A stretch of 64,000 nt of DNA from Streptomyces cinnamoneus (GCF_014650495.1 NZ_BMVB01000003.1:340794-404793), one strand, 5' to 3'. Positions 35,196 to 44,786 are shown, numbered from the stretch's first letter. Notes: generated by a model not told the origin, from the letters alone. Program-made: numbers and translations.

Positions 35196-36028
35196 CCCTG
35201 CTTGCGGCGCGGGCAGGTGACGCAGACCTTCTCCGGGCCGAGCGTGTACCACATGCAGCAGGTGTTCCGGGTGCGGGCGGCCTCGCCCGTCGCCGCCTCG
35301 GCCGCGTCCGCAGCGGGCCGGAAGCCGGCCACGCCCACGAAGGGCGCGGTGCGGCCCGGCAGCAGCACGTTCGCCGCCTCCACCGCACGGCGCTCCTGGC
35401 CGGTCATCCGGCCCACGTACCAGACGCTCTCGGCGAGCTCGTCGGTCGCCAGGCCCCACACCGCGCGGGGCCCCCGGCGCAGCAATGGCCGGAACTCCTC
35501 CAGGACCGGTCCGAGGTGGTGGGCGACGGCGTGGCGCAGCACCGTGCGCAGCTGCTCCTCGTCCGCGACGACGCGGACGCCGGGCAGCCCGGCGGCCGGG
35601 TCGTCGGGCAGGCAGCTGATGTAGGAGGGGGAGACGGTGAGGGAGCCCGACGCCGCGTCGTACCCGATGCCGTCCGGCCCGACCCACGGCACGCGCCGCT
35701 CCAGGAACCACGGCCCGCTCATGGCCGACGTGGCCAGGAAGGCGTACTGGTGCAGCACGTCCAGGGCCGCGACGTCCCGACGGGGCGTCACCCCGTGGTC
35801 GTCGGCGATCCGCCGGCCCGCCATGTCGACGAGCCACTCCCTAAGGGTTGCGTCCTGGACGAGCCGCTCGCCGGTGACCTGTGCACCGTGCGCCCGGGAC
35901 GTCACGTCCAGGCGGACGAGGGGCTGCAGCACGTCCGTCAACCGCGCGTAGGTCTCCCGGAGGACGTCCACGCGGCCGGCTGCCCCGGGAACGGCAACCG
36001 TTCCGGAAGCGGCAACTGCAGTCGTCAC
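35192..36028 (-). CDS. FhuF-type ferric-siderophore reductase
   Basis: 278 residues. The C-terminal cysteine pattern C-C-x10-C-x2-C (TCCMWYTLGPEKVCVTCPR) is the 2Fe-2S site of the FhuF family, which reduces ferric siderophore in the cytoplasm so iron can be released. Contains no other recognised domain. GTG start at 36028 and an iron box 36 bp upstream tie it to the siderophore system, although it is separated from the importer by about 3.4 kb of unrelated genes. Confidence 0.9.
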   Translation of the reverse strand: MTTAVAASGTVAVPGAAGRVDVLRETYARLTDVLQPLVRLDVTSRAHGAQVTGERLVQDATLREWLVDMAGRRIADDHGVTPRRDVAALDVLHQYAFLATSAMSGPWFLERRVPWVGPDGIGYDAASGSLTVSPSYISCLPDDPAAGLPGVRVVADEEQLRTVLRHAVAHHLGPVLEEFRPLLRRGPRAVWGLATDELAESVWYVGRMTGQERRAVEAANVLLPGRTAPFVGVAGFRPAADAAEAATGEAARTRNTCCMWYTLGPEKVCVTCPRRKQG

Positions 36029-36063
36029 GGAGTCCCCCAGAGGGTGATCGATGTCGATACGGA

Positions 36064-36082
36064 GTAGGTAAGGCTTACCTTA
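36064..36082. promoter_or_regulatory. Iron box of the FhuF-type reductase
   Basis: GTAGGTAAGGCTTACCTTA fits the DmdR/IdeR consensus at 15 of 19 positions. Its core AGGTAAG-G-CTTACCT is perfectly palindromic. Located directly upstream of the minus-strand reductase. Confidence 0.85.
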
Positions 36083-36184
36083 ACAGCAGCGAACGCGCAA
36101 GCGAGTGCCCGCCACCTGCGCCACCCGCGTCCCCTGGCCGCCATCCCTATAGGCAGGCCACACGAAAAGCCGTACGATCACGGC

Positions 36185-36658
36185 ATGGTCACAGCCCGGC
36201 CCACCTCCTGTGTGCTGCGCTCCCGCTCGTCCCGGGTGGGTCCGCGGCGCATGCTGTGGTGGGCCGCGTTGCTTCTGGGGCTGCTCTACACCCACGGGCT
36301 GAGTGCGGAATCCGCCGAAGGCCATGTCTCCGCGCTCTCGGCCGCGTCGTCCTTCCAGGCCCCGGCCCCGGACGGCCCCGGGCCGTCCGGGCCGGTGCAG
36401 CCCACGAGCGGCGGTGCGACCGGCGACGCGGCCGGGGACCGCTGCGGCGTCCAGGGGCATGACGGTCACGAGCCCGGCCACACCGCACAGACCTGCATGT
36501 CCGGCCAGCCGCAGCACGGCGTCGGCCTCCCCCTCTCCTGCCTGTCGTGCCGAGGCGTCTCCGCGCCGCCGCATCCGTCGGTGACGGGCACGACCGGGGC
36601 CGGTGACGCCATGGAGCACCCGCCGACGACAGGCGGCTCGACGGTCCTGCGGATCTAG
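36185..36658 (+). CDS. Small membrane protein, DUF6153-like
   Basis: 157 residues with one N-terminal transmembrane helix (WWAALLLGLLYTHGLSAES), a Pro/Gly/Ser-rich extracytoplasmic region, and two cysteine clusters (DRCGVQGHDGHEPGH, LSCLSCRG). The pattern resembles the actinobacterial DUF6153 family, which has no assigned function. His and Cys content would allow metal binding; speculation. Confidence 0.65.
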   Translation: MVTARPTSCVLRSRSSRVGPRRMLWWAALLLGLLYTHGLSAESAEGHVSALSAASSFQAPAPDGPGPSGPVQPTSGGATGDAAGDRCGVQGHDGHEPGHTAQTCMSGQPQHGVGLPLSCLSCRGVSAPPHPSVTGTTGAGDAMEHPPTTGGSTVLRI

Positions 36659-36895
36659 GCCCGCTCACCTGCCGCAACCGGCGCACGAAGCTCTCACCGA
36701 CCGCCCGACGCCCTGCGCGTAGCCGGCCGGGCGTGCCCGGATTGCCGGCGCCGACACCTGTCCGCCGTGCCGTACGCACCGGCCACGGCGTAACCGCCGC
36801 GCCGTCGACCACCCCGAGAGCACGGTCCTCTCCCGGTCGGGCCGGCGCGAGATGAGCACTCCCCCTCCGACACTCATCGAGCGAAAGCGACAACC

Positions 36896-38059
36896 ATGCA
36901 TTCTGCAATCCCTGCTGCCTCCTCCCCCACGGGATCCGCCCGCGCGCAGGACATGTCCGCACTGGTGGGGAACACCCCCGTGCTGCGGGTGGCCGAGCCG
37001 CTGGCCCCTGCCGGCCGCGGGTTCTGGGCGAAGCTGGAGGGCTTCAACCCCGGCGGCATCAAGGACCGCCCCGGGCTGCACATGGTCGAACGAGCCCGCG
37101 CCCGCGGTGACCTGCGCCCCGGCGGCCGGATCGTCGAATCCAGCAGCGGCACCCTCGGGCTGGGCCTCGCGCTGGCCGGCATGGTCCACGGCCACCCGGT
37201 CACGGTCGTCACCGATCCCGGCCTGGAGCGGTCGATGACCCGGCTGCTGACCGCCTACGGCGCCCAGGTGAACGTCGTCTCCGAGCCCCACCCCACCGGC
37301 GGCTGGCAGCAGGCCCGCCGCGACCGCGTCGCCCGGCTCCTGGCCCGGCACCCCGGATCGTGGTCCCCCGACCAGTACAACAACCCGGACAACACCACCG
37401 CCTACACGCCCCTCGCCCTCGAACTGGCCTCCCAGCTCGGCCACATCGACGTGCTCGTGTGCAGCGTCGGCACCGGCGGCCACTCCGCCGGCGTCTCGCG
37501 CGTGCTGCGCCAGCTCTTCCCCGGCCTGCAACTCGTCGGCGTCGACACCATCGGCTCGACCATCTTCGGCCAGCCCGCGCGGCCCCGGCTGATGCGCGGC
37601 CTCGGTTCGAGCATCCACCCCCGCAACGTCGCGTACGACCAGTTCTCCGAGATCCACTGGGTCGCCCCCGCCGAGTCCGTGTGGACCTGCCGCCAGTTGG
37701 CGGCGTCCCATTACGCCACCGGCGGCTGGAGCGTCGGCGCGGTCGCCCTGGTCGCCGGCTGGCTGGCCCGCACGCTGCCCGCGGACACCCGCATCGCGGC
37801 GGTCTTCCCCGACGGCCCGCAGCGCTACCTCGGCACCGTCTACGACGACGACTACTGCGCCGCCCACGGTCTGCTCGACCAGCCGCCCGCGTCCGAACCG
37901 GAGGTGGTCGGCCGGCTCGACGAGAAGGAAGTCACCCGCTGGACACGCTGCACCGACGTCGTCGACCCGCTCACCCTCACCGGCACCACACCGGCCGACG
38001 ACGACGCCCGGAGCGACCGCGCCCCCGCCGGGACGGGCACGCAGGAGCGTCCGAAGTGA
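36896..38059 (+). CDS. Cysteine-synthase-like PLP enzyme (beta-substitution)
   Basis: 387-residue fold type II PLP enzyme with Lys56 in GGIKDRPG and the asparagine-loop-like [11 protein letters not shown]. The glycine loop for PLP phosphate reads [11 protein letters not shown]. The C-terminal tail of about 60 residues ([16 protein letters not shown]...) is longer than in CysK/CysM. Relatives include SbnA, which makes a diaminopropionate precursor. Coupled by GTGA overlap to an MFS exporter, so it probably makes a small exported amino-acid-type metabolite rather than serving primary cysteine synthesis. Substrate unknown. Confidence 0.85.
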   Translation: MHSAIPAASSPTGSARAQDMSALVGNTPVLRVAEPLAPAGRGFWAKLEGFNPGGIKDRPGLHMVERARARGDLRPGGRIVESSSGTLGLGLALAGMVHGHPVTVVTDPGLERSMTRLLTAYGAQVNVVSEPHPTGGWQQARRDRVARLLARHPGSWSPDQYNNPDNTTAYTPLALELASQLGHIDVLVCSVGTGGHSAGVSRVLRQLFPGLQLVGVDTIGSTIFGQPARPRLMRGLGSSIHPRNVAYDQFSEIHWVAPAESVWTCRQLAASHYATGGWSVGAVALVAGWLARTLPADTRIAAVFPDGPQRYLGTVYDDDYCAAHGLLDQPPASEPEVVGRLDEKEVTRWTRCTDVVDPLTLTGTTPADDDARSDRAPAGTGTQERPK

Positions 38060-39381
38060 ACAACACCCTCACGCAGATACGCTCCCATCCCCGCAGCGTC
38101 CAACTGCTGATGGTCAACCAGTTCACCATCAACCTCGGCTTCTACATGCTGATGCCCTACCTGGCCGCGCACCTGTCCGGAACGCTCGGCCTGGCCGGAT
38201 GGCTCGTCGGACTCGTGCTGGGCGTGCGCAACTTCAGCCAGCAGGGCATGTTCCTGGCCGGCGGCGCCCTGGCCGACCGGTTCGGCTACAAACCACTGAT
38301 CGTCACCGGCTGTCTCCTGCGGACGGCGGGCTTCGCGGCCCTCGGCCTCGTCGACTCGCTCCCCGCCCTGCTGGCCGCCTCCGCCGCCACCGGTCTCGCG
38401 GGCGCCCTGTTCAACCCGGCCGTGCGGGCCTACCTGGCCACCGACGCCGGCGAACGCCGCGTGGAAGCCTTCGCGCTGTTCAACGTCTTCTACCAGGCCG
38501 GCATCCTGCTCGGGCCGCTGGCAGGCATGGCCCTCACCGGCGTCGGCTTCCGCATCACCTGCCTGACCGCCGCCGGCATCTTCGCGCTGCTGAGCCTCGT
38601 GCAGATCCGTTCCCTGCCCGCCCGGCGGGGCGCCGGAACGGAGGACGCCGGCCCCGGTGCGGAGGGCCTGCGGGCCCAGTGGCGCGGCATCCTGGCCAAC
38701 CGGCCCTTCCTGCTGTTCTCCGCAGCCATGACCGGCTCGTACGTGCTGTCCTTCCAGGTCTACCTCGCCCTGCCCCTGGAGGTACGGCGGCTGGGCGGCG
38801 ACGGCACGTTCGGCACCGCGGCCGTCGCCGCCCTCTTCGCGGTCTCGGGGCTGAGCACGATCCTCTTCCAGACCAAGGTCACCGCCTGGTGCAAGGCCCG
38901 CAGGGAACCGGGCCGGGCCCTCGGCAGGGGACTGCTCACCATGGGCGCGGCGTTCGTGCCCCTGCTCCTGGCCACCGCCGTGCCCGTACCGGCCGGCGGG
39001 CCCGGCCTGTGGCTGCTCGCCGCCGTGCCGCCGTGCCTCGCCGCACTCCTGCTGGCTCTGGGAACGATGATCGCCTACCCCTTCGAGATGGACACCATCG
39101 TCCGGCTCTCCGGCGGCCGCCTGGTGGCCACCCACTACGGGCTCTACAACACCATCTGCGGAATCGGCATCACTCTCGGAAACCTCCTCACCGGCGCGGC
39201 ACTCGACGCCGCCCGCGCCGCCGGAGCCGCCGCCCTCCCCTGGCTCGCGCTCCTCGCCCTCGGGCTCGCCTGCGCCGCGGCGCTCCACGGGCTGCACCGC
39301 ACGGGGCGCCTCGCCGCGCCCGCCGCCCCACCGGAACGGCCCGGGCCCTCGATGGCGAAGGGAACGACCGCCTGGCGCTGA
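38056..39381 (+). CDS. MFS transporter coupled to the cysteine-synthase-like gene
   Basis: 441 residues and about 12 hydrophobic segments with motif [12 protein letters not shown] after TM2. GTG 38056 overlaps the upstream stop and has AGGAG at normal spacing. Tight coupling to the PLP enzyme suggests export of its product or self-protection. Only 10 bp separate its stop from the convergent ABC-F gene. Confidence 0.88.
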   Translation: MNNTLTQIRSHPRSVQLLMVNQFTINLGFYMLMPYLAAHLSGTLGLAGWLVGLVLGVRNFSQQGMFLAGGALADRFGYKPLIVTGCLLRTAGFAALGLVDSLPALLAASAATGLAGALFNPAVRAYLATDAGERRVEAFALFNVFYQAGILLGPLAGMALTGVGFRITCLTAAGIFALLSLVQIRSLPARRGAGTEDAGPGAEGLRAQWRGILANRPFLLFSAAMTGSYVLSFQVYLALPLEVRRLGGDGTFGTAAVAALFAVSGLSTILFQTKVTAWCKARREPGRALGRGLLTMGAAFVPLLLATAVPVPAGGPGLWLLAAVPPCLAALLLALGTMIAYPFEMDTIVRLSGGRLVATHYGLYNTICGIGITLGNLLTGAALDAARAAGAAALPWLALLALGLACAAALHGLHRTGRLAAPAAPPERPGPSMAKGTTAWR

Positions 39382-39391
39382 AGCCGTCCTC

Positions 39392-41032
39392 TCACCCCCG
39401 GGCGCGCACCACGCGCCCCTCGTCCCAGACGGGTTCGGCGGTCTCCACGACCCGGCCGTCCTCCCGGAAGACCAGGTAGCGGCTGAAGGCACGGGCGAAC
39501 CAGCGGTCGTGGGTGACGGCGACGACCGTGCCGGTGAAGGCGTTCAGGGCCTGTTCCAGGGCCTCGGCCGAGATCAGGTCCAGGTTGTCGGTGGGCTCGT
39601 CGAGGAGCAGGAGCGTGGCGCCGGCCAGTTCCAGGAGGAGGATCTGGAACCTGGCCTGCTGCCCGCCGGAGAGGGTCTCGAAGGGCTGCCGGCCGGCGCC
39701 GGCGAGCCCGTAGCGGCTCAGGGCCGACATGGCGTCCTGCAGGTCCACCCCCTGCCGGTCGCCGTCGCCGCGGCCGAGGATGTCGGCGGGGGTGCGACCC
39801 GTCCACTCCGGGTGCCGGTGGGTCTGGGCGAACAGCCCGGGACGTACGCGGGCGCCCAGGCGGCATGCGCCGGAGTGCCCGACGGTGGGCGGGGCGTCGT
39901 CGGCCGACTCGTCCAGCAGGCGCAGGAAGTGACTCTTGCCCGAGCCGTTGGAGCCCAGGACGCAGACGCGGTCGCCGAAGAAGACCTCCAGGTCGAAGGG
40001 GCGCATGAGGCCGGTCAGTTCGAGGTTCCGGCAGGTGATCGCCCTGAGGCCGGTGCGGCCGCCGCGCAGGGCGGGGGCGACGCGCTGGGTCCGGGGCGGG
40101 GCCGGTGGGGGGCCGGCCGCCTCGTACTTCGCCAGCCTGGTCTGGGCGGCGTGGTAGCGGGAGGCCATCTCGTCGCTGATCGACGCCTGCTGCCGCAGGG
40201 TGCGGACGAGTTCCTTGAGCTGGTCGTGCTTCTCGCTCCAGCGACGCCGCAGTTCCGCCACCCGTTCCCAGCGGGCCTCGCGGGCGGTGTGCCAGGTCGC
40301 GAAGCCGCCTCCGTGGGTCCAGGCCGAACCTCCTTCGAGGGTGACGACCTGGGTGGCCGTGCGGCTCAGCACCTCCCGGTCATGGGTGACGAGCAGGACG
40401 CCCTTGCGCGTGCGCAGGAGCTGTTCCTCCAGCCAGCGCTTGCCGGGGACGTCGAGGTAGTTGTCCGGCTCGTCCAGCAGGAGCAGTTCGGCCGGGCCGC
40501 GCAGGAGCGCCTCCAGGACGAGGCGCTTCTGCTCGCCGCCGGAGAGCGTGGCGACGTCGCGGTGCTGGGCGGTGGAGAAGGGCAGGCCGAGGGCGGCGAC
40601 CGTGACGGTGTCCCAGAGCACCTCGCACTCGTAGCCGCCGGCCTCCCCCCAGGAGGTGAGGACTTCGGCGTAGCGCAGCTGGGCGGCCTCGTCGTCGTTC
40701 TCCATGAGCGCGAGTTCGGCCGCGTCGACGGCGGCCGCGGCCGCCTGCTGGGGCGGGGGTGCCACGGACAGCAGCAGGTCGCGCACGGTCCGGCCGTCGC
40801 GGACGCTGCCGATGAACTGGGGCATGACCGCAACGGCCCCCTGGCGGCGCACGGTGCCCTGCGGGACGGGCAGTGCTCCCGAGAGCATGCGCAGGAGGGT
40901 GGTCTTGCCCGCGCCGTTGTCACCGATCAGGGCGACGGTCTCGCCTCCCGGCACGCGGAAGGACACGTCACGGAACAGCTCGCGCCCGTCGGCCAGGGTG
41001 TGGGCGAGGGCGCCGGCCTCTAGGTAGCCCAT
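39392..41032 (-). CDS. ABC-F family ATPase
   Basis: 546 residues, two ABC domains and no membrane segment. Walker A motifs GDNGAGKTT and GSNGSGKSH; signatures LSGGEQKR and LSGGQQAR; Walker B LLLLDEPDN and LLLLDEPTDN. The linker between the domains is charged and helical (RRRWSEKHDQLKELVRTL). ABC-F proteins act on the ribosome; some protect it from peptidyl-transferase-centre antibiotics. It sits beside the blasticidin-type cluster, whose product class targets that centre, so a resistance role is tempting but unproven; many ABC-Fs are housekeeping. Confidence 0.9.
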   Translation of the reverse strand: MGYLEAGALAHTLADGRELFRDVSFRVPGGETVALIGDNGAGKTTLLRMLSGALPVPQGTVRRQGAVAVMPQFIGSVRDGRTVRDLLLSVAPPPQQAAAAAVDAAELALMENDDEAAQLRYAEVLTSWGEAGGYECEVLWDTVTVAALGLPFSTAQHRDVATLSGGEQKRLVLEALLRGPAELLLLDEPDNYLDVPGKRWLEEQLLRTRKGVLLVTHDREVLSRTATQVVTLEGGSAWTHGGGFATWHTAREARWERVAELRRRWSEKHDQLKELVRTLRQQASISDEMASRYHAAQTRLAKYEAAGPPPAPPRTQRVAPALRGGRTGLRAITCRNLELTGLMRPFDLEVFFGDRVCVLGSNGSGKSHFLRLLDESADDAPPTVGHSGACRLGARVRPGLFAQTHRHPEWTGRTPADILGRGDGDRQGVDLQDAMSALSRYGLAGAGRQPFETLSGGQQARFQILLLELAGATLLLLDEPTDNLDLISAEALEQALNAFTGTVVAVTHDRWFARAFSRYLVFREDGRVVETAEPVWDEGRVVRARG

Positions 41033-41422
41033 GCGGGCAGCCTAGCCACAGGAAGCCCGGCTCCGGCTCATTAAGGCCACTCCGTTGGCATTCGCCGGGA
41101 TGCACGCCCCCGGCGCACGCCATGGCCCGGCGCCCCCCGCCCTCGTCACTGACGCCTCATACGACACGAGCCGTCCCGGGCCTCGCGCCCCATGCCACCG
41201 AGACAACTAAAAGAGGATTTAACGTACTTATCTACTGTCAGCTGACTCATCCTCTGCTGACTGGAATCTGCCGATAGGGCCCTTGTGCGGCGGGGACGCA
41301 TGCGTGAACGTTGGCCCCGGCACCTTTCGCTCGCAGCGCGTCCGCTCCCGCTCTCCGCGGCGCGTCCGTCCTTCGTTCGCCCGACGGGCAGCCGCCCGCC
41401 CGAGGAAACCGGAAAGGCACCG
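41033..41422. promoter_or_regulatory. Intergenic control region upstream of the nucleoside cluster
   Basis: 390 bp with no convincing gene. The middle is AT-rich for this genome and holds nested symmetry: AGAGGAT (41212-41218) is inverted as ATCCTCT (41249-41255), enclosing the perfect palindrome GTCAGCTGAC (41237-41246). GCTGACT recurs at 41241 and 41256. It is the obvious place for the cluster promoter and operator. The remainder shows nothing clear. Confidence 0.5.
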
Positions 41423-42727
41423 ATGCGCCGTGTTCCCGACGTACGACCGCCGGCCCTGTGGCCGGCCGCCGTTCTCCCGGTGCCGGTACCCCGCCGCGAG
41501 CCCGTCACCGTCGCCCTCGCGGGGGCGGAGTTCGGCTGGGGCAGCTCGGGGAAGCTGAGCGCGGTCCTCGCCGCGCTGCGCGAGCGTGCACGGCTGCCGC
41601 TGCGGTTCACCGGACTCGCCTCCGGACTCGGCCGTCCCCTGCTGGCCGAGCACTCCGTCGAGCGCTGGTACGACCTGCCGGACGCTGCGGCCGAGCGGCG
41701 TGCCGCCGTCGGGCGGATCGTGCGGTCGCACAGGGTGCGGGCGGCCGTGGTCGTCCTGGACGGCGCGGTCGCGAGGGCGCTGCAGGCGGCCGGTGTGCCG
41801 ACGGTGTTCGTGGACAGCCTGCCCTTCCTGTGGACCGAGGGGGACCGTGCGGCGCTGCCGCTGGACGCGACCGTCTACTGCGCCCAGCAGTGCATCGGCC
41901 TTCCCCCCGAGTGCGAGGGCATCCTGGCGTCCGTTGCGTCGCTGCGCTGGGTCGAGGCGGTCATCGGCGCTCCCCCGGCCGGCGTCCCCTCCGGTTCCCC
42001 GGCCCCCTGCTCCACGACGCCCCGCACGGCCGGCACGCGGCCCTGGCGCAAGGCCCTGATCAGCCTGGGCGGCCTGGGCGCCCCCCGCCTCCCCGACTGG
42101 ACGGCGTACCCACGCGTCGTCGTCCCCGCCGCCCTCGACGCGCTGGCCGACCACGGCGTGCAGGAGGCCCACCTGGCCGGCAACCTCCCGGCCGGCCTCC
42201 TCGCCGGCCTCGTCGAGCGTCCCCCTGCGGGGCTGCGGGTCACGGCGGGGCCGCTCCCCCACAGCAGGTTCCTGTCCGAACTGACCCGCTGCGACGTCCT
42301 CCTCGCCTCTCCGGGACTCACCACCCTGCTGGAGGCGGGCCGGCTGGGGGTGCCCACGGTCTGCCTGCCGCCGCAGAACCTCAGCCAGATCTTCAACGGC
42401 CGCTCCCACAGCCGGGCCGTCGGCGCCGACGTACGGGTGGCCTGGTCCGGGGGCGTCTTCCGGGAGGAGGAGGCGCTCGGGCTGCGCGCGAAGGGCGAGG
42501 ACCACGCCCTGGAGCTGATCTACGGCGGCATCGGCCGCATGGCCGCGAGAGCGGACGGCTCGCCCGGGACGGCCGGCCTGCGCGCCGCCGTCCTGGCCGC
42601 GCTGCGCCGGGCGGAGCGAGGCGCCGACTGGGGTGCTCTCACCGCGGCCGTCGGCACCGGCGGCGCGGCCCAGGTGGCCGACGCGCTGCTGGCCATAGTG
42701 GGGCGGACGCCGGCCCCGGGCGCCTGA
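41423..42727 (+). CDS. blsD: Cytosylglucuronate synthase-like glycosyltransferase
   Basis: 434-residue GT-B-type enzyme. The second half carries the donor-site pattern LISLGGLGAP, then DVLLASPGLTTLLEAGRLGVPTVCLPPQN. Family (BlsD/MilC) joins free cytosine to UDP-glucuronic acid to give cytosylglucuronic acid, the first committed step of blasticidin-type antibiotics. ATG 41423 follows GGAAAGG; upstream in-frame ATGs are poorly supported. First gene of a run of ten plus-strand genes. Confidence 0.82.
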   Translation: MRRVPDVRPPALWPAAVLPVPVPRREPVTVALAGAEFGWGSSGKLSAVLAALRERARLPLRFTGLASGLGRPLLAEHSVERWYDLPDAAAERRAAVGRIVRSHRVRAAVVVLDGAVARALQAAGVPTVFVDSLPFLWTEGDRAALPLDATVYCAQQCIGLPPECEGILASVASLRWVEAVIGAPPAGVPSGSPAPCSTTPRTAGTRPWRKALISLGGLGAPRLPDWTAYPRVVVPAALDALADHGVQEAHLAGNLPAGLLAGLVERPPAGLRVTAGPLPHSRFLSELTRCDVLLASPGLTTLLEAGRLGVPTVCLPPQNLSQIFNGRSHSRAVGADVRVAWSGGVFREEEALGLRAKGEDHALELIYGGIGRMAARADGSPGTAGLRAAVLAALRRAERGADWGALTAAVGTGGAAQVADALLAIVGRTPAPGA

Positions 42728-42807
42728 CGCCCGCACCCGTCCGCCCCGGGCCAGCCCCGGTCGGTCGTTTTTCCCTTGCCGTGAACGACCCGAAAGGCCC
42801 CGCCGCG

Positions 42808-43800
42808 ATGCGTGAGCGTCACCGCTACCTCTTCATCAGGATCCTGGAAGCCTGCAACGCCGACTGTTTCATGTGCGAGTTCGCGCTCTCCCGCGACGCG
42901 TACCGCTTCTCCGTCGAGGACCTCGACGAGCTGCTGCCCGAGGCCGTTGCGGCCGGGGTGCGGTACGTGCGCTTCACCGGGGGCGAGCCGCTGATGCACC
43001 GGGACGTCGTGGAGCTGGTGCGCAGGGGCACGGCGGCGGGCATGCGGATGTCCCTCATCACGAACGGGATGATGCTGCCGAGGATGGCGGAACGGCTCGC
43101 CGCAGCCGGCCTGGCCCAGGTGATCGTCAGCCTGGACGGCGCCTCGGGAGCGACCCACGACGTCTACCGCCGCTCCCCCGGCATGTTCGACAACGGGCTG
43201 ACCGGGCTGCGCGCCGCCGCGGCGCTCGGCGTGCTGCCGAGGGTCAACACCGTGGTCGGGCCGCACAACTACACGGAGATGCCACAGCTGCAGAAGGTCC
43301 TCACCGAAGCGGGCGTGGTGCAGTGGGAGCTGTCCGCCCTGAAGCTGGACCGCACCATCACCTACCCCGACCCCTCCCACGTGCGGGAGGTGTGCGACCC
43401 CCTCTACGACGCCGATCCGCACACCGTCCTGGTCCCCCTGGGCAAGCGGTTCTACGGGGACACCGAGGAGGAGCGGGAACGGTACTTCACCGAGTCCCTG
43501 ACCCCGCGCGCCTCCCGGCCGCTGTGTCACGTCGTGGACGACGTCATCTACCTCGACGGGCGGTTCGGGCGGATGTACGCCTGCAGCTGCCTGCCGCACC
43601 GCGAGGCCGGTCACGGCCCGGCAGGCGGTGCCCCGTTGCGGGAGAACGGCGCGGTGGCGCTCGACACGCCCGTCTTCCGGGCGCACGCCGGTTTCTTCCG
43701 CGCCCACGGGCCCGAGCTGTGTTCGGGCTGCTCCACGACGGCCGCGGGATACAGCGACGACATCGCCCGGCTCGGGACGGTGCCGCCGTGGCGGTACTGA
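42808..43800 (+). CDS. blsE: Radical SAM enzyme, cytosylglucuronate decarboxylase type
   Basis: 330 residues. Cys16, Cys20 and Cys23 form the CX3CX2C cluster site (EACNADCFMC), followed by FTGGEP and a radical SAM half-barrel. Five more cysteines near the C-terminus (PLCHVV, YACSCLPH, LCSGC) could bind an auxiliary cluster. BlsE of the blasticidin pathway decarboxylates the glucuronate C5 carboxyl of cytosylglucuronic acid; homology and position support the same role. AAAGG lies before the ATG; a GTG at 42781 is in frame but less likely. Confidence 0.85.
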   Translation: MRERHRYLFIRILEACNADCFMCEFALSRDAYRFSVEDLDELLPEAVAAGVRYVRFTGGEPLMHRDVVELVRRGTAAGMRMSLITNGMMLPRMAERLAAAGLAQVIVSLDGASGATHDVYRRSPGMFDNGLTGLRAAAALGVLPRVNTVVGPHNYTEMPQLQKVLTEAGVVQWELSALKLDRTITYPDPSHVREVCDPLYDADPHTVLVPLGKRFYGDTEEERERYFTESLTPRASRPLCHVVDDVIYLDGRFGRMYACSCLPHREAGHGPAGGAPLRENGAVALDTPVFRAHAGFFRAHGPELCSGCSTTAAGYSDDIARLGTVPPWRY

Positions 43801-44786
43801 CCCCCGGCGGCGCGGACGCCCCGCCGCCCTCCGGCAGCCGCCCGGGGGCCGGGCGGAGCACCCACGGCGCCGGCCGCCGCGCAGCGGTGCCGCCGGGGTC
43901 CGGCCCGGCACGGCAGCGGGTGCTGCTGGTGTCGCGGGACGACGAGCTGGACTCCCTGCTCGCCCGTCGTCGCGTCGCCGCGCACCTCGGCGAACTCGCC
44001 GTCACCACCGAGGCGTCCGCCGGTGCTCCGCCGGACGCAGCCCTGGTCTGCGACGACGAGGCGGCCACCGAGCGGCTGCTGGCCCTGGGCGTACCGGTGG
44101 TGCACCTCTTCTCCGGCGAACGGGACCCCGGCAGGCCCGGTGCGGCCGGCCGGGCGGTGCGATGGCTGCACCGTCCCGGCTGGCTGCCGGCCCCCGGGCC
44201 GCCGGGGCCGGGCGTCCGGGCCGCCGGGACGCTCGCGCCCGCGCGCACGGCCAGGGACCGCAGCCGTACGGGCGCCCTGCTGCTCCTGTCGCTGTGGGGC
44301 GTTCCCGGCGGCGAGGCGCGGGCGTTCACCGACGGACCGCTGCAGGCGCTGGTCCGGGCGGCGACGGACCGGGCGGGACACTGCGACGTGGTGTGCGACA
44401 CCGGGCTCGCCGCCGTCCGTTCCGCCCTCCGGGGCCTCGGCGCACCCGGGGAGGCGCGGCTGAGCCGTGCCGCCGACGTGGACGTCGACGCGCTGCACGC
44501 CGCCGGCGAGGTCTTCCTGGCCTCCCCGACGCTGGCGGCGGTGGGGCTGGCCCGGGCGCGGCACGCCCCCGTCTGTTTCCTGCCGCCACTGGGCGAGGCA
44601 CAGAGAGCCCTGGCCGGGCGCGTGAGCCGGGTGGTGCCGGTGCCCGTGGCCGACGGCCGCGGCCCCCTGCCGGAGCCGCCCCCGCCCGAGGCGCTGTGGC
44701 GTGCGGCGGAACCCGCCGCGGACGACCTCCGCGGTGCCCAGCGCATCGCCCGCAGCGTCCGTCAGCTCTCGCTCGCCCCGCCGTGA
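43788..44786 (+). CDS. Degenerate glycosyltransferase-like protein of the nucleoside cluster
   Basis: 332 residues from a GTG that lies 13 nt inside the radical SAM gene. No motif is strong, but the second half follows the layout of the cluster's glycosyltransferase: LLLLSLWGVPGG parallels LISLGGLGAP, and GEVFLASPTLAAVGLARARHAPVCFLPPLGEAQ parallels the DVLLASPGLTTLLEAG... segment. The first 40 residues are low-complexity Pro/Gly/Arg. Conserved sugar-nucleotide residues appear eroded. It may be a non-catalytic partner of the glycosyltransferase. By order it matches blsF. Confidence 0.7.
   Translation: MAVLTPGGADAPPPSGSRPGAGRSTHGAGRRAAVPPGSGPARQRVLLVSRDDELDSLLARRRVAAHLGELAVTTEASAGAPPDAALVCDDEAATERLLALGVPVVHLFSGERDPGRPGAAGRAVRWLHRPGWLPAPGPPGPGVRAAGTLAPARTARDRSRTGALLLLSLWGVPGGEARAFTDGPLQALVRAATDRAGHCDVVCDTGLAAVRSALRGLGAPGEARLSRAADVDVDALHAAGEVFLASPTLAAVGLARARHAPVCFLPPLGEAQRALAGRVSRVVPVPVADGRGPLPEPPPPEALWRAAEPAADDLRGAQRIARSVRQLSLAPP

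Noticed and set aside
35836..35846. TTA within the FhuF-type gene as a bldA codon
   Set aside because: The TTA is out of frame (it spans CTT-AGG).
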